Shown in pieces: positions 7,383 through 14,551 of a DNA stretch of 25,013 nt. Positions within the stretch are counted from its first letter, which is position 1, and each line of letters begins with the position of its first letter. Made by a program: the position numbers and the translations under genes. This DNA is from Erysipelotrichaceae bacterium (lineage in GTDB: Bacteria > Bacillota_I > Bacilli_A > Erysipelotrichales > Erysipelotrichaceae), in contig JAIKXJ010000003.1 of assembly GCA_024684175.1 (NCBI GenBank), positions 1 through 25,013 of the forward strand, given 5' to 3'. Below the pieces are notes generated by a model, which worked only from the letters and a program-made list of their open reading frames with translations, did no database searches and was not told the origin of the DNA.

Positions 7383-8743
7383 TATGCGCTGGTCTCGTTT
7401 TTACGGAAGATGTCTTTTCTTGAGAAATAGTAGATGACGTAGACGATCGAGGTGATGATCCAGGAAAGCGGGAAAGCGAAGACCGCCTGTACCGGATCGG
7501 CGATCGGATACAAGAGGACGTAGGCGATCCTGGTCAGACAGATCGAGAAGATCGCGATGATCAGCGGCGCTTTGGTCAGGCCGCAGGATTTGAAGACAGC
7601 CGACAGCGGATCGATCGGTGCATAGGTGATATAAGAGAAGGCGATGACTCTCAACATCCTCGCCGCAATGGACAAAGGTTCCGGATCCTTCAGGAAAAGT
7701 GTGAGGATGTATCTTCCGAAGAAATAGAAGAGGGTACCGAAACAGACCGCACCGACCGCATCGATCAGGACCGAGACCAATACCGTCCTTCTGACCCGCT
7801 TCAGATTGCCTTTTCCGAAATTCTGAGACGCCATGGTGATCGTCGCTGTCGTCAAGGCGTTGGAGAAACACCAGAATAGGGCATCGACGCTGTTATAGGC
7901 GCTGTAGGCGGCGACCGCGTCCGTTTCAAAGGAATTGATCTTGAACTGGATCATCGCGTTGGGTATGGCGAACATCATGGACTGGACCGCGAAAGGAAGG
8001 CCGATCGCAAAGATCTTCTTCACATCTTCTTTGTCGTAAGAAAAATCCTTGAAATCTCTCTGATAGACGTCGCTCGTCTTATCAAAAATGAACAATATAA
8101 TGAACGCACAGATCGCGTGCGATAAAAAAGTCGCCAGGGAAGTACCGAAGACGCCGAGCTTGAAGACTCCGGCAAACAGAAGATCCAGGGAGATCTTGGC
8201 GACTGCCGTCAAACCGATGAACAGCAGCGGTCTTCTTGAATCGCCCAATGCCCTTAAGATGCAGACGCCGGTCTGATAGACGAAATAAAACGAAAGAGAT
8301 GCCAGATAGAAATAAAGATAGGTCAAAGACAGAGACCTCGTATCCGAAGGCTCCTTCATCAGATCGAGCCAGAAAGGGGCGAGCAGGACCAGTACGACAG
8401 ATAGACACAAGCCTAAGACGATCGACAGGAATATGCCGGTCTTTGCGGACTGATTGACCTTTTCCATATTTCCCCGGCCATAATTCTGGGCGACCAGAAC
8501 GGTGATCGCCGAAGTGATGCCGCCGATGAAGTTGAGTGTGATGTTGATCAGTGAATTTGCCGAACCGCCGACGGCTGCCAGCGCCTGTTTGGAGATGAGC
8601 CGACCGAGAACGATGCTGTCGACGATGCCGTAAAGCTGCTGGACCAGATAACCTAAAAAGACCGGAAAGAGGAACAGCAGCATCTGCTGACCGATCTTTC
8701 CGTTCAGGATATCTTTTCTCGGAAAATGAATGGCAGTCTTCAT
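7382..8743 (-). CDS. MATE family multidrug/Na+ efflux transporter
   Basis: The 453-aa product has about 12 hydrophobic segments in two homologous halves. Each half carries the MATE signature: VAQNYGRGN in the first and ASQNFGKGN in the second. The N-terminal PVFLGYLVQQLYGIVDSIVLGR segment is typical of the DinF/MepA-like bacterial branch. Such proteins export cationic drugs or metabolites using Na+ or H+. No ribosome binding site is obvious before the ATG at 8743, and there is no better in-frame alternative near the conserved N-terminus, so the start is tentative. It lies downstream of the terminator closing the dnaX-recR-CARF operon and is probably transcribed separately. Substrate is unknown. 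Confidence 0.92.
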   Translation of the reverse strand: MKTAIHFPRKDILNGKIGQQMLLFLFPVFLGYLVQQLYGIVDSIVLGRLISKQALAAVGGSANSLINITLNFIGGITSAITVLVAQNYGRGNMEKVNQSAKTGIFLSIVLGLCLSVVLVLLAPFWLDLMKEPSDTRSLSLTYLYFYLASLSFYFVYQTGVCILRALGDSRRPLLFIGLTAVAKISLDLLFAGVFKLGVFGTSLATFLSHAICAFIILFIFDKTSDVYQRDFKDFSYDKEDVKKIFAIGLPFAVQSMMFAIPNAMIQFKINSFETDAVAAYSAYNSVDALFWCFSNALTTATITMASQNFGKGNLKRVRRTVLVSVLIDAVGAVCFGTLFYFFGRYILTLFLKDPEPLSIAARMLRVIAFSYITYAPIDPLSAVFKSCGLTKAPLIIAIFSICLTRIAYVLLYPIADPVQAVFAFPLSWIITSIVYVIYYFSRKDIFRKNETSA

Positions 8744-8792
8744 TGTAAGACCATTTTACGCATGAGGATCGCCGCCTTGCAAGAAGGATGAA

Positions 8793-8819
8793 TTATAAAA
8801 ACGCCTACAACAAGGCGTT
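8793..8819 (-). terminator. Terminator of the dnaX-to-PUA-like operon
   Basis: On the minus strand AACGCC (8819-8814) pairs with GGCGTT (8805-8800), followed by TTTTATAATT. The stop codon TAG of the upstream gene lies within the loop, so the coding region ends inside the hairpin. Confidence 0.8.
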
Positions 8820-9671
8820 CATCAGATATTCGAGCATTTCATCGTGATCGCTCACCTGGAAGCGGACATGGGCATCATTCCCCAGATATTTTCCCAGGTG
8901 ATATTTATAGAGCTGCGCCTGACCGATCAGGGCACGGTCGTCGTTCGGACCGCTGCGGTAAAACAGGACATCGGCGCTCTCTTTTCCCAACCGGCAGACC
9001 TCACTTTGCGAGTTTCTGAGGAAGAAGTATCCTTCTTCGTTCAAAGCTTTCAATGCCCTTTTTGCTTTCTTGTTTTCTTTCTCGCTTCTTTGAAGATCCT
9101 TGATCCGGTCGTGGCTTTCCAGCAGGGCATAGAGGAGCTTTTCCCTTTTGATCGTTTCGCTGTTGCCGGACAGTCCGCTCCAGAGGTCTCTGGACGTTTC
9201 CGCCAGATCCAGCAGAGAGAAGACGACGGAGCCCGGTTTGAGATAGACGTAGGACTCCACGTTGCTGGAGATCTTCATCCCGCATTCGCTCAGATAGACC
9301 GGCTGAAAGAAGGTCACATCTTCCAGGTAGAAAGCGGAGATCTTTGCCGGAAGTTTTTTGTCTTTGGAGACTTTCCGTATGGCTTCCTTGAATTCGTTCA
9401 GACTGACGTAGCCGTTATAGATGCCGTACTTGTCCCACATCGAACGGATCGATGCGGCAGCGATGCTTTTGACGCGTCCGAAACCGACGATGCCTTTTTC
9501 TCTGTTCTTGCGGTGTTCCTTGTCTTTGGACAGAAAGAAAACCAGATCGCCTTCTCCGAAATCGGAAAAGCCGATGTTGGCAGACAGGCGCCAGAAGTTC
9601 ATCGTCTTATGATTGTTCAGGCGATGAAGCTCAAGCATTTTGGAATCGGTGACGTAAGCTATCGCGGACAT
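8805..9671 (-). CDS. PUA/EVE-like domain protein of unknown function, 288 aa
   Basis: I do not recognise the full protein. The N-terminal 130 residues have FWRLS (26-30), GEGDLVFFL (39-47) and GIVGFGRV (60-67), then an aromatic stretch and FYLEDVTFFQP (114-124). This is the order seen in EVE/ASCH-like members of the PUA superfamily, including domains fused to HNH nucleases that are thought to read modified bases. A charged helix, likely coiled coil, covers about 173-213. The C-terminal 75 residues (from GYFFLRN) are unassigned; no HNH or other nuclease motif is visible. It lies 19 bases after the CARF-nuclease gene, so the two may work together. There is no ribosome binding site before the ATG; a TATAAT (9688-9683) ends 11 bases upstream. 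Confidence 0.6.
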   Translation of the reverse strand: MSAIAYVTDSKMLELHRLNNHKTMNFWRLSANIGFSDFGEGDLVFFLSKDKEHRKNREKGIVGFGRVKSIAAASIRSMWDKYGIYNGYVSLNEFKEAIRKVSKDKKLPAKISAFYLEDVTFFQPVYLSECGMKISSNVESYVYLKPGSVVFSLLDLAETSRDLWSGLSGNSETIKREKLLYALLESHDRIKDLQRSEKENKKAKRALKALNEEGYFFLRNSQSEVCRLGKESADVLFYRSGPNDDRALIGQAQLYKYHLGKYLGNDAHVRFQVSDHDEMLEYLMNALL

Positions 9672-9682
9672 GATACAACTTT

Positions 9683-9688
9683 ATTATA
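9683..9688 (-). promoter_or_regulatory. Possible -10 element just before the PUA-like gene
   Basis: TATAAT on the minus strand ends 11 bases before the ATG at 9671, which would leave a leader of about 5 bases. No good -35 is seen at 16-18 bases, so it may be chance. Confidence 0.25.
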
Positions 9689-9690
9689 AC

Positions 9691-10830
9691 TCAGTAGACT
9701 TCGTCATAAATGTAAGTTCCGTCTAAGATCGATGCGAAGACTTCGCTGACATCGTTCTCGACAAAGGAAGAGCGGTCGACCAGGAAGATGCCCAGCTCTT
9801 CGCCTTTCGCATAGGTGCTCGGGTACTTGCGGTCCAGTTCTTCGAAGACGCAGAGGACCGGTACCGATAAGACGTTTCCGAAACGATGATTGTGAACGTA
9901 GATCTCGTTGAGTGCTTCCGTGTCGACTTTCGAAGACTTACAGGAAACAAACAGCAGCTTGTTGTCTTTAATGATGAGACAGTCGATCTCACAGCGTACC
10001 GGGTACCGGAAGTTGTCTTCCGCAAAGTCGATGACCGTCGACATCTTCACATCGTCAAACAGACCGGATTCTGTGAGCTTGATATAAAGATAGTTTTCCA
10101 GGAAGGCACCGGAGACCGAGACCATCTCCCGCAGCTTGCGGTTCTTGAACCGTAAACGGTTTTTATCGTCGACCGTGAAGAGATCTTCGATGTTTCGGTA
10201 GGTATTGTCTGAAACGATCGCGTTGCGGTCGCTTTCCGATATTTTATATGTGTTGAATCCGAGGTACTTGCCGGTATTAACGATGGTGTTGACCTTGGTG
10301 ATGAAGCGGGTGAACGCAGGGTAGGTGTCGATGTTTTTTTCCACGACCCTTAACAGCGTTTCTCTTGTTTCCTTGTCAGATGCCGGTTTGTGCATCGTGC
10401 TTTGGATCTCGCCGCCGCGCAGGGTCAGCACATCTTCGATCTGCAGCTTGAAGACTTTGTTGGTGATGACTGAGTGGCTGCGGTAATCTTTGATGCAGTT
10501 TTCATCATCGTCATAATAGATGAGCCTGTTGTCCAAGACCGAAGTCATCTCAAACAAAAACAGCGAAAGGTACTTCGCACCGCCGACATCAATGATCAGG
10601 CCGTCGTTGTTTTCGATGATCTCCCGCATCTGTTTTTCGTCGTCGGTCAGTTTGATGAAGTGGGTCTTTGCGTCGCAGTATCGGTTGATGACAGTCCGGA
10701 TGTTTTCGAAATTGCGTTTCGGAACATCGTGATGATAGACATAAAAGATCTCATCAACACCCAGGGTGAGGGCACTGATGACATTGTTCAAAGGATCGAC
10801 ATCATCGTAAACGGTCAGGATCTTATTCAT
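9691..10830 (-). CDS. CARF-domain nuclease, DUF1887 (Card1/Can2-like) family
   Basis: The 379-aa product has two recognisable ends. Residues 1-110 look like a CARF (CRISPR-associated Rossmann fold) domain: strand ILTVYD, then IIDVGGAKYLSLFLFE (79-94), matching the ligand-binding GGTK-type motif of DUF1887 proteins. Residues about 238-350 look like a PD-(D/E)xK nuclease: GAFLENYLY with Glu245, EID with Asp283, then SCK with Lys298. Relatives bind cyclic tetra-adenylate made by type III CRISPR Cas10 and then cut DNA and RNA. The usual Glu of ECK is Ser296 here and the Thr of GGTK is Ala85, so activity and ligand are open. The gene overlaps the recR stop by 8 bases (ATGAATAA), so translation is coupled. 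No cas gene or repeat array is in the window. Confidence 0.72.
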   Translation of the reverse strand: MNKILTVYDDVDPLNNVISALTLGVDEIFYVYHHDVPKRNFENIRTVINRYCDAKTHFIKLTDDEKQMREIIENNDGLIIDVGGAKYLSLFLFEMTSVLDNRLIYYDDDENCIKDYRSHSVITNKVFKLQIEDVLTLRGGEIQSTMHKPASDKETRETLLRVVEKNIDTYPAFTRFITKVNTIVNTGKYLGFNTYKISESDRNAIVSDNTYRNIEDLFTVDDKNRLRFKNRKLREMVSVSGAFLENYLYIKLTESGLFDDVKMSTVIDFAEDNFRYPVRCEIDCLIIKDNKLLFVSCKSSKVDTEALNEIYVHNHRFGNVLSVPVLCVFEELDRKYPSTYAKGEELGIFLVDRSSFVENDVSEVFASILDGTYIYDEVY

Positions 10831-11419
10831 CTTGGATCTTTCTTCTGTTATCCATCGCCTTGATCAGCGTCAGCTCGTCCGCATAATCCAAAGAAGCTCC
10901 CATCGGCAAGCCGTGGGCAAGTCTGGTCACCAGGACGCCTTTGTCTTTCAGTATCTTATCAAGATACAGCGCCGTCATTTCGCCTTCCATCGTCGGGGAA
11001 ACGGCAACGATGACTTCTTTGAGTGAAGGCTCGAGTCTTTCGAGTAACTTCTCAATGTTGATGTCTTCCGGATAGATCCCTTTGGAAGAAGAGATCAGTC
11101 CGCCCAGGACATGGTAGAGACCTTTGTAGGAACCGGTCTTCTCGATCGCCGCTACATCCTGAGGATAGGCGACGACCATGATCGTCGACGCATCGCGGGT
11201 CGTGTCCTTGCAGAAAGGGCAGTAGTCTTCGTCGCTTAAAAAGCCGCAGACTTTGCATCTTCTGATCTGCCGTATCCCTTTCAAGGCATCGATCATCCCG
11301 TCGATCTGTTCGCTGTCCCTATCGAGCATCGTGAAAGCATAGCGCTGTGCCGTCTTTGCGCCGACGCCCGGAAGTTTTTCAAAAGCCGAACAGAGTTCTT
11401 CAAATTTCTTGGGATACAT
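10823..11419 (-). CDS. recR: Recombination mediator protein RecR
   Basis: The 198-aa product is full length for RecR, which with RecO loads RecA on gapped DNA. A helix-hairpin-helix region is at residues 12-30 (LPGVGAKTAQRYAF). The C4 zinc finger uses Cys55, Cys58, Cys67 and Cys70. A Toprim domain spans about 78-170 with SPTMEGEMTALYL in place of the common NPTLEGEATA. The ATG at 11419 lies one base after the ybaB stop and has no clear ribosome binding site, so it probably depends on coupling to ybaB. The dnaX-ybaB-recR order is the standard Bacillota arrangement; the CARF gene after it is not part of that standard set. Confidence 0.97.
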   Translation of the reverse strand: MYPKKFEELCSAFEKLPGVGAKTAQRYAFTMLDRDSEQIDGMIDALKGIRQIRRCKVCGFLSDEDYCPFCKDTTRDASTIMVVAYPQDVAAIEKTGSYKGLYHVLGGLISSSKGIYPEDINIEKLLERLEPSLKEVIVAVSPTMEGEMTALYLDKILKDKGVLVTRLAHGLPMGASLDYADELTLIKAMDNRRKIQDE

Positions 11420-11420
11420 T

Positions 11421-11723
11421 TTATAAGGGCAGGCCCATCGCGGACGCCATGGATCCGAGTCTTTCTTTCTTCATTTCGTCAGCTTTGGAGATCGCATCGT
11501 TGACGGCGATCATGATCAGATCTTCGATCATCTCCTTGTCTTCCGGATTCAGGATGCCCGGATCCAGAGAAACGGAGAGGACTTTGTTTTCGCCGCTGAC
11601 CGTGACCTTGACCAATCCGTTGGATGCCGTACCTTCAAATTCGGTCGCGTTGATCTGTTCCGTTGCTTTTTCCAGCTGTTTCTGCATGGCTTGCGCCTGC
11701 TGCATGAGTTTATTGATATCCAT
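11421..11723 (-). CDS. ybaB: YbaB/EbfC nucleoid-associated protein
   Basis: The 100-aa product has the compact YbaB pattern: an N-terminal amphipathic helix rich in Gln and Met (MDINKLMQQAQAMQKQLEK), a central beta hairpin containing ASNGLVKVTVSG, and a C-terminal helix pair with DLIMIAVNDA. These proteins form dimers that bind DNA. It lies between dnaX (2-base gap) and recR (1-base gap), the usual context, which implies a role linked to replication or recombination. GAGG near the end of dnaX may act as its ribosome binding site. Confidence 0.96.
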   Translation of the reverse strand: MDINKLMQQAQAMQKQLEKATEQINATEFEGTASNGLVKVTVSGENKVLSVSLDPGILNPEDKEMIEDLIMIAVNDAISKADEMKKERLGSMASAMGLPL

Positions 11724-11725
11724 AT

Positions 11726-13408
11726 TTATTCCTCAACTTTCAGTACATCGCCGAAAAGGTCTTTCAATTTTTCTTCTTTGGTCAGTTCTCTCTTTTCTTC
11801 GATGTTATATTTTTCTACAAAGACCGGTGCCGGATTTTTCTTCAGTTCATTCGGTACCCTTTTGTACATTTCGATCAGTGTGCGTTTCTTGTCCGGATCG
11901 ATCGCAAATATCATCTTATCGATACCGAATTCCTTATTGACGAAACGATAGAGATCCTTGTTGGCGGAAAGGGTATTGATGCTGTCGGCCTGCGGACGGC
12001 TGCCGGAGATGATGATCGCATCCTTGTTGGAAGCGAAGAGCTCCGTGCCGATCAGCAGCTGATAGAATTTCCGCTTTTCCGGCTCATAGGCATAAAGATC
12101 GAGTTTGTTGTAGATGATCTGATCGGAGATCTTGAGGTCCCGGTTCGCATTCAGTAAGAGCGAAAGCAGATACTCCATGTCGGTATCGATGACCTGCATC
12201 TCCGGATCCGGTGCCGGTGCTTCTTCTTTGACTTCCTTGGTCTCCGTTTTTGTTTCTGTAGGGACTTCTTCCTTGACCGGTTCCGCTTTGCGGACCTCTT
12301 TTGTTTCCCTGGTGATATTTTCTTTCGGCGATCCTCCGTCTTCCGACATATTGATCAGGCACAGTTCGAGATAGACCGGGAAGTTCTGACTCTGCCGCTC
12401 GCGGGCGATCAGCTGTTCGAGCTTCGCAATATCGCTGAACAAGACGGATGCCGGGACTTCATTGATGATCGTCTGGGCTTCCGCTGCCGTGATCCTGGTC
12501 AGCAGTTTTTCCTTTCCCTGATCGGAATAGATCAGCACATCCTTGACGATCTCGAGAAGATCGACCGCCAGGCGCTTGGTGTCGGCGCCTGCCGCATAGA
12601 TCTCCCGCATCCTGGTGATGACATCGGAGATCTTGTGATCATGGATCTTCAGATAGAGAGCGACTTCTTCCGCCGTCGAGGTCAGACCGAAGATGTGTTC
12701 GACATCTTCCAGCTTCAGTTCATCCGAATTGTATGAGAGACACTGTTCCAACAAAGACAAGGCGTCACGCATGCCACCTTCCGCCATGCGGGATAGCTCT
12801 TCCGCTGCTTTTTCTTCGTAAGGGATCTTTTCTCTGTCCAGGATCTCCATCATACGCTTTTTGATCTCGTAGACCGAGATTTTGGAGAAATTGTATCTCT
12901 GACATCTGGACAGGACCGTCGGAATGACTTTCTGCGGATCGGTCGTAGCCAGGATGAAGATGACGTGGGCCGGCGGTTCTTCCAGTGTCTTCAGCAGGGC
13001 ATTGAAAGCCGCTGTCGACAACATATGGACCTCGTCGATGATATAGACTTTGTATTTTCCCAAAAGCGGGGCATAGGGCACCTGTTCGATGATCTCGCGG
13101 ATGTCGTCGACACCGTTGTTGCTGGCGGCATCGAGTTCGATGATGTCCGGATGGTTCCCTTCCAGGAAAGCTTTACAGTTCGGGCACCCGTCACAGGCTT
13201 CGTCATTAAAGTTCGGACAGTTGATCGCCTTGGCGAACAGCTTGGCGACCGACGTCTTACCGGTACCCCTCGGTCCGGCAAAAAGATAGGCGTGGGCGAT
13301 CTTGTTGTTTTTGATCGCATTCACCAGTGTTTTGACGATGTATTCCTGTCCGACGACTTCGGAAAATCTGGATGGTCTGTATGTTCTGTAAAGTACCTGA
13401 TATGCCAT
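11726..13408 (-). CDS. dnaX: DNA polymerase III subunit gamma/tau
   Basis: The 560-aa clamp-loader ATPase has Walker A GPRGTGKT (45-52) and zinc ligands Cys64, Cys72, Cys75 and Cys78. Walker B is YIIDEVHML (about 122-130) and the arginine-finger SRC motif is near 167-169. A Glu/Lys/Pro-rich linker near 375-410 leads to the tau-specific C-terminus. The start at 13408 gives MAYQVLYRTYRP, which matches the family's N-terminus. An ATG at 13426 would add six residues but overlaps the promoter's -10. With the promoter at 13443-13415 the transcript would begin on the A of this ATG, giving a leaderless mRNA. I saw no slippery A-rich heptamer, so a programmed gamma frameshift is not supported. Confidence 0.96.
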   Translation of the reverse strand: MAYQVLYRTYRPSRFSEVVGQEYIVKTLVNAIKNNKIAHAYLFAGPRGTGKTSVAKLFAKAINCPNFNDEACDGCPNCKAFLEGNHPDIIELDAASNNGVDDIREIIEQVPYAPLLGKYKVYIIDEVHMLSTAAFNALLKTLEEPPAHVIFILATTDPQKVIPTVLSRCQRYNFSKISVYEIKKRMMEILDREKIPYEEKAAEELSRMAEGGMRDALSLLEQCLSYNSDELKLEDVEHIFGLTSTAEEVALYLKIHDHKISDVITRMREIYAAGADTKRLAVDLLEIVKDVLIYSDQGKEKLLTRITAAEAQTIINEVPASVLFSDIAKLEQLIARERQSQNFPVYLELCLINMSEDGGSPKENITRETKEVRKAEPVKEEVPTETKTETKEVKEEAPAPDPEMQVIDTDMEYLLSLLLNANRDLKISDQIIYNKLDLYAYEPEKRKFYQLLIGTELFASNKDAIIISGSRPQADSINTLSANKDLYRFVNKEFGIDKMIFAIDPDKKRTLIEMYKRVPNELKKNPAPVFVEKYNIEEKRELTKEEKLKDLFGDVLKVEE

Positions 13409-13414
13409 ACTCCC

Positions 13415-13443
13415 ATTATACCTCATTGCCTTCGGATTGTCGG
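13415..13443 (-). promoter_or_regulatory. Promoter of the dnaX operon, predicted leaderless
   Basis: On the minus strand CCGACA (13443-13438) and TATAAT (13420-13415) have a 17-base spacer. Six bases separate the -10 from the dnaX ATG, so the expected +1 is the A of the start codon. The tadA terminator directly upstream supports a fresh promoter here. Confidence 0.65.
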
Positions 13444-13472
13444 AAATAAGAAAAAGATCCGTTTGGACCTTT
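13443..13472 (-). terminator. Terminator of tadA
   Basis: On the minus strand AAAGGTCC (13472-13465) pairs with GGATCTTT (13460-13453) with one G-T pair and an AAAC loop, followed by TTCTTATTTC. It separates tadA from the dnaX promoter and touches the -35 hexamer. Confidence 0.75.
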
Positions 13473-13506
13473 ATTTATCGTGTTTTATATTTGCCTGGGA
13501 AATAAA

Positions 13507-13950
13507 TTATCGCTTGTTTTTAAAGAATGCCTTTAACAATTCAGAACACTCTTCCTTCATGATCCCGCCTTGGATCCCGGGATAGTGGTTGAGGCCTTTG
13601 ATCCGCTTGAAACGGATGTTGGAGACTAAGGCACCGCCCTTGGGATCCTTGCAGCCGTAGCAGATGTTGTCGATCCGGGAATTGACGATCGCCCCGGTGC
13701 ACATCATGCAAGGCTCCAGCGTGACATAGAGATCGCAGCCCTTCAGGTTCCAGTTGTTGAGTTTTTTCGCCGCTTTGATCATGCATTCGATCTCCGCATG
13801 GTAGACGGCGCAATTCTTCTTCACCTTCTTGTTGTGCGCCTTGGCGATCACTTCGCCGTCTTTGACGATCACGCATCCGATCGGGACTTCGTCTTCTTTG
13901 AATGCTTTCAGAGCCTCCTGATAGGCTGCCAACATATATTTCTTTTCCAT
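13507..13950 (-). CDS. tadA: tRNA-specific adenosine deaminase TadA
   Basis: The 147-aa zinc deaminase converts adenosine 34 to inosine in tRNA-Arg(ACG). The catalytic HAE of YHAEIECM and the zinc ligands in LEPCMMCTGAI are both present, and the N-terminal YQEALKAFKEDEVPIG is typical. The reading frame stays open into the SRP RNA gene upstream, so longer starts are rejected. ATG at 13950 gives a normal family length; ATG at 13959 (three residues longer) is also possible. Neither has a strong ribosome binding site. The gene starts about 15 bases after the 3' end of the SRP RNA, so its mRNA most likely comes from readthrough of the ffs promoter. Confidence 0.93.
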   Translation of the reverse strand: MEKKYMLAAYQEALKAFKEDEVPIGCVIVKDGEVIAKAHNKKVKKNCAVYHAEIECMIKAAKKLNNWNLKGCDLYVTLEPCMMCTGAIVNSRIDNICYGCKDPKGGALVSNIRFKRIKGLNHYPGIQGGIMKEECSELLKAFFKNKR

Positions 13951-13964
13951 ATCTCTCATTAAAA

Positions 13965-14043
13965 AATGGTACACACAAACAGAGGTTCGTATGGCTGCTT
14001 GCTTCCGCACCTGACCAAGTTAGTAACGTGATTGTTGTACCAT
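13965..14043 (-). ncRNA. ffs: Signal recognition particle RNA (4.5S-like)
   Basis: A hairpin RNA of about 80 bases is seen on the minus strand. Outer arms ATGGTACA and TGTACCAT pair end to end. The apical domain IV reads GGTCAGGTGCGGAAGCAAG then CAGCC, with the GGAA tetraloop and the CAGG/AGCA internal loop that Ffh binds. A strong promoter precedes it and a T6 run follows the 3' arm. The short form without an Alu domain is like the E. coli 4.5S type. Its place beside tadA and dnaX is the usual Bacillota locus, though in Bacillus subtilis, as I recall, it sits between tadA and dnaX and here it lies before tadA. Confidence 0.93.
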
Positions 14044-14047
14044 TTAT

Positions 14048-14076
14048 ATTTTAGCTTAAATGTTCCGGTCTTTCAA
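14048..14076 (-). promoter_or_regulatory. Promoter of ffs
   Basis: TTGAAA (14076-14071) and TAAAAT (14053-14048) with a 17-base spacer on the minus strand. The start point would be at 14043-14041, the beginning of the SRP RNA outer stem. A parS site begins 4 bases upstream of the -35. Confidence 0.8.
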
Positions 14077-14077
14077 A

Positions 14078-14551
14078 TCATGTTTCACGTGAAACATTCC
14101 GGCGTCTGCGCAGAAGGGAAAAGATCATGAATATAATATTGACCACCGGCAGGAAGGGGATGATCAGATATAAAATACTGTAATTCTTCAGACGGATATA
14201 CGCGATCTGGCTTACGATCACCGGAAGATTGATGATCACCACGAGAAGCAGCCAGGCGGCAAGACCGATCTTAAACGGCTCTTCACCGGTCGTCGAGCTG
14301 AGGAGGACTACAGCGAACAGTGTGATCAGAAAATCGACCGGCAGCAGCAGCAACGATCCGACCAGCCCATGGACTCCCAAGGTCTTTTCATCTCTGTTTT
14401 TGTGCAGTCTGATGGCATTGACCGTGCTGAGGAGGGATAAGATCAGGATGATCCCCATGACCAAGCCGCTCGGATCGGTATCAAGCCGCGAAATCACAAA
14501 CCCGAAACCATAAAGGAAGAGGATGTAAAGGGTAAGGAATAAATGTTTCAT
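14078..14551 (-). CDS. Small integral membrane protein, unknown function
   Basis: The 157-aa product has four or five hydrophobic segments (about 3-20, 29-46, 64-84, 96-113, 126-145) and ends with a basic tail RRRRNVSRET. I recognise no family. Its ATG overlaps the HAD stop codon (ATGA), so the two genes are translationally coupled. The last codons are written in a parS site: Val-Ser-Arg-Glu-Thr is encoded by GTTTCACGTGAAACA. The tail may therefore be set by the chromosome-segregation site rather than by protein function. The basic tail after the last helix suggests a cytoplasmic C-terminus. Confidence 0.75.
   Translation of the reverse strand: MKHLFLTLYILFLYGFGFVISRLDTDPSGLVMGIILILSLLSTVNAIRLHKNRDEKTLGVHGLVGSLLLLPVDFLITLFAVVLLSSTTGEEPFKIGLAAWLLLVVIINLPVIVSQIAYIRLKNYSILYLIIPFLPVVNIIFMIFSLLRRRRNVSRET
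14081..14096. other. parS site 1 (ParB/Spo0J binding), inside coding sequence
   Basis: TGTTTCACGTGAAACA matches the bacterial parS consensus TGTTNCACGTGAAACA at every position. It lies in the last codons of the membrane protein gene and 4 bases from the ffs -35. Palindromic, so strandless. Confidence 0.92.

Noticed and set aside
11726..12400. Programmed frameshift in dnaX producing gamma
   Set aside because: No A-AAA-AAG-like slippery heptamer with a following stem was seen in the Glu/Lys-rich linker.
9691..13408. CRISPR array near the CARF gene
   Set aside because: I looked for regularly spaced direct repeats around the CARF gene and across intergenic regions and saw none; the flanks are fully coding.
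13951..14010. Longer tadA start reaching to 14010
   Set aside because: This part is the 3' half of the SRP RNA gene; the frame is open by chance.
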